A stretch of 64,000 nucleotides of DNA from an uncultured Clostridia bacterium. GTDB lineage: Bacteria > Bacillota > Clostridia > TANB77 > CAG-508. Shown piece after piece: positions 63,764-64,000 of the stretch (the first letter of the stretch is position 1; each line of letters begins with the position of its first letter). The stretch is from contig CAKOXT010000002.1 in assembly GCA_934130285.1 (NCBI GenBank), positions 310,001-374,000 of the forward strand, written 5' to 3'. Under the pieces are notes generated by a model. That model made no database searches, was not told the origin of the DNA, and saw nothing but the letters and a program-made list of their open reading frames with translations. The position numbers were made by a program, and so were the translations under genes.

Positions 63764-64000
63764 ATGGAAGAGATATTACAAAGATTAAAAGAGCTTGGAA
63801 TACAATATGAATTGATTGAACATAAAGCTGTTTTAAATATGGAAGAAATGGATGCACTTGGAAAGGATTTCTTTAAAGGTGCAGCTATATGTAAGAATTT
63901 GTTTTTAAGAGACCAAAAAGGTAAAAGACATTTCTTAGTAACTATGAAAGAAGAAAAACAAGCTAATCTTGTTGAAATTGCTAAATCTTGTTTAGCAACG
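63764..64000 (+). CDS. Prolyl-tRNA editing protein (ProX/YbaK family), 3' end outside window
   Basis: 79 codons visible, starting MEEILQRLKELGIQYELIEH. The segment ICKNLFLRDQKGKRHFLVTM is the conserved core of ProX/PrdX/YbaK deacylases, which hydrolyse mischarged Ala- or Cys-tRNA(Pro). AAAGGGGAGC precedes ATG. The T-box upstream, with a plausible Pro specifier, fits. It continues past position 64000. Confidence 0.88.
   Translation, partial: MEEILQRLKELGIQYELIEHKAVLNMEEMDALGKDFFKGAAICKNLFLRDQKGKRHFLVTMKEEKQANLVEIAKSCLAT

Overview
This window is an AT-rich chromosomal segment from a low-GC, spore-forming member of the Bacillota, most likely Clostridia. The evidence is sporulation and germination genes (spoIVA, spoVM, a gerA-type operon, a SpoVB-like flippase), strong AGGAGG ribosome sites, UUG/GUG starts, a T-box leader, and a PrkC/PrpC kinase-phosphatase pair. 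No rRNA, tRNA, transposase, integrase, phage gene or CRISPR array was seen. A more precise taxon would be a guess; the unusual domain fusions suggest an uncultured lineage.

Layout. 1-10.7 kb: a plus-strand envelope-polymer cluster with a GT4 enzyme, an O-antigen-polymerase-like protein fused to a TagA/WecG transferase, a GT2, a UDP-GlcNAc 2-epimerase, a GT-C-like protein fused to an LTA-synthase-like protein, and two DPM1/GtrB-type GT2s. Together they look like an undecaprenyl-linked, ManNAc-primed, phosphate-containing wall polymer pathway. 10.8-18.2 kb: rlmN-prpC-prkC-rpe, a bactofilin-like membrane protein, nth, then a 49-aa membrane protein, the tiny spoVM gene and rpmB. This resembles the Bacillus prkC-to-rpmB neighbourhood, but rsgA and thiN are missing. 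18.3-28.4 kb: GH25 lysozyme-like protein, DD-carboxypeptidase, rpmE, cdd, gerA-gerB-gerC on the minus strand with a 42-aa ORF after gerC, and spoIVA. 28.4-37.7 kb: an isolated ABC exporter, rlmD, four Nudix proteins plus an HD hydrolase, eno, rdgB and an unknown gene. 38-49.4 kb: a surface operon of a membrane-anchored protein, a sortase and a 3,274-aa protein with about 19 DUF11-like repeats and a VWA domain. 50-62.6 kb: housekeeping and repair genes (a frameshifted uracil-DNA-glycosylase-like gene, FAD protein, RNA m5C methyltransferase, sirtuin, P-type ATPase, DUF84), an orphan VirD4/TraG-like ATPase, a flippase and HU. 63.2-64 kb: promoter, T-box and the start of a ProX/YbaK prolyl-tRNA editing gene.

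The most unusual non-coding signal is a dispersed structured element, present in three full-length and two partial copies. Every copy begins immediately 3' of the U-tract of an intrinsic terminator and lies in the same orientation as that terminator. Its hairpin stems differ between copies with base pairing preserved, while the single-stranded linkers stay nearly constant. A second theme is four solitary genes of unknown role or isolated context (18.3, 28.4, 36.9 and 62.8 kb). Each has its own promoter and terminator, and their base and codon use looks different from the neighbours.
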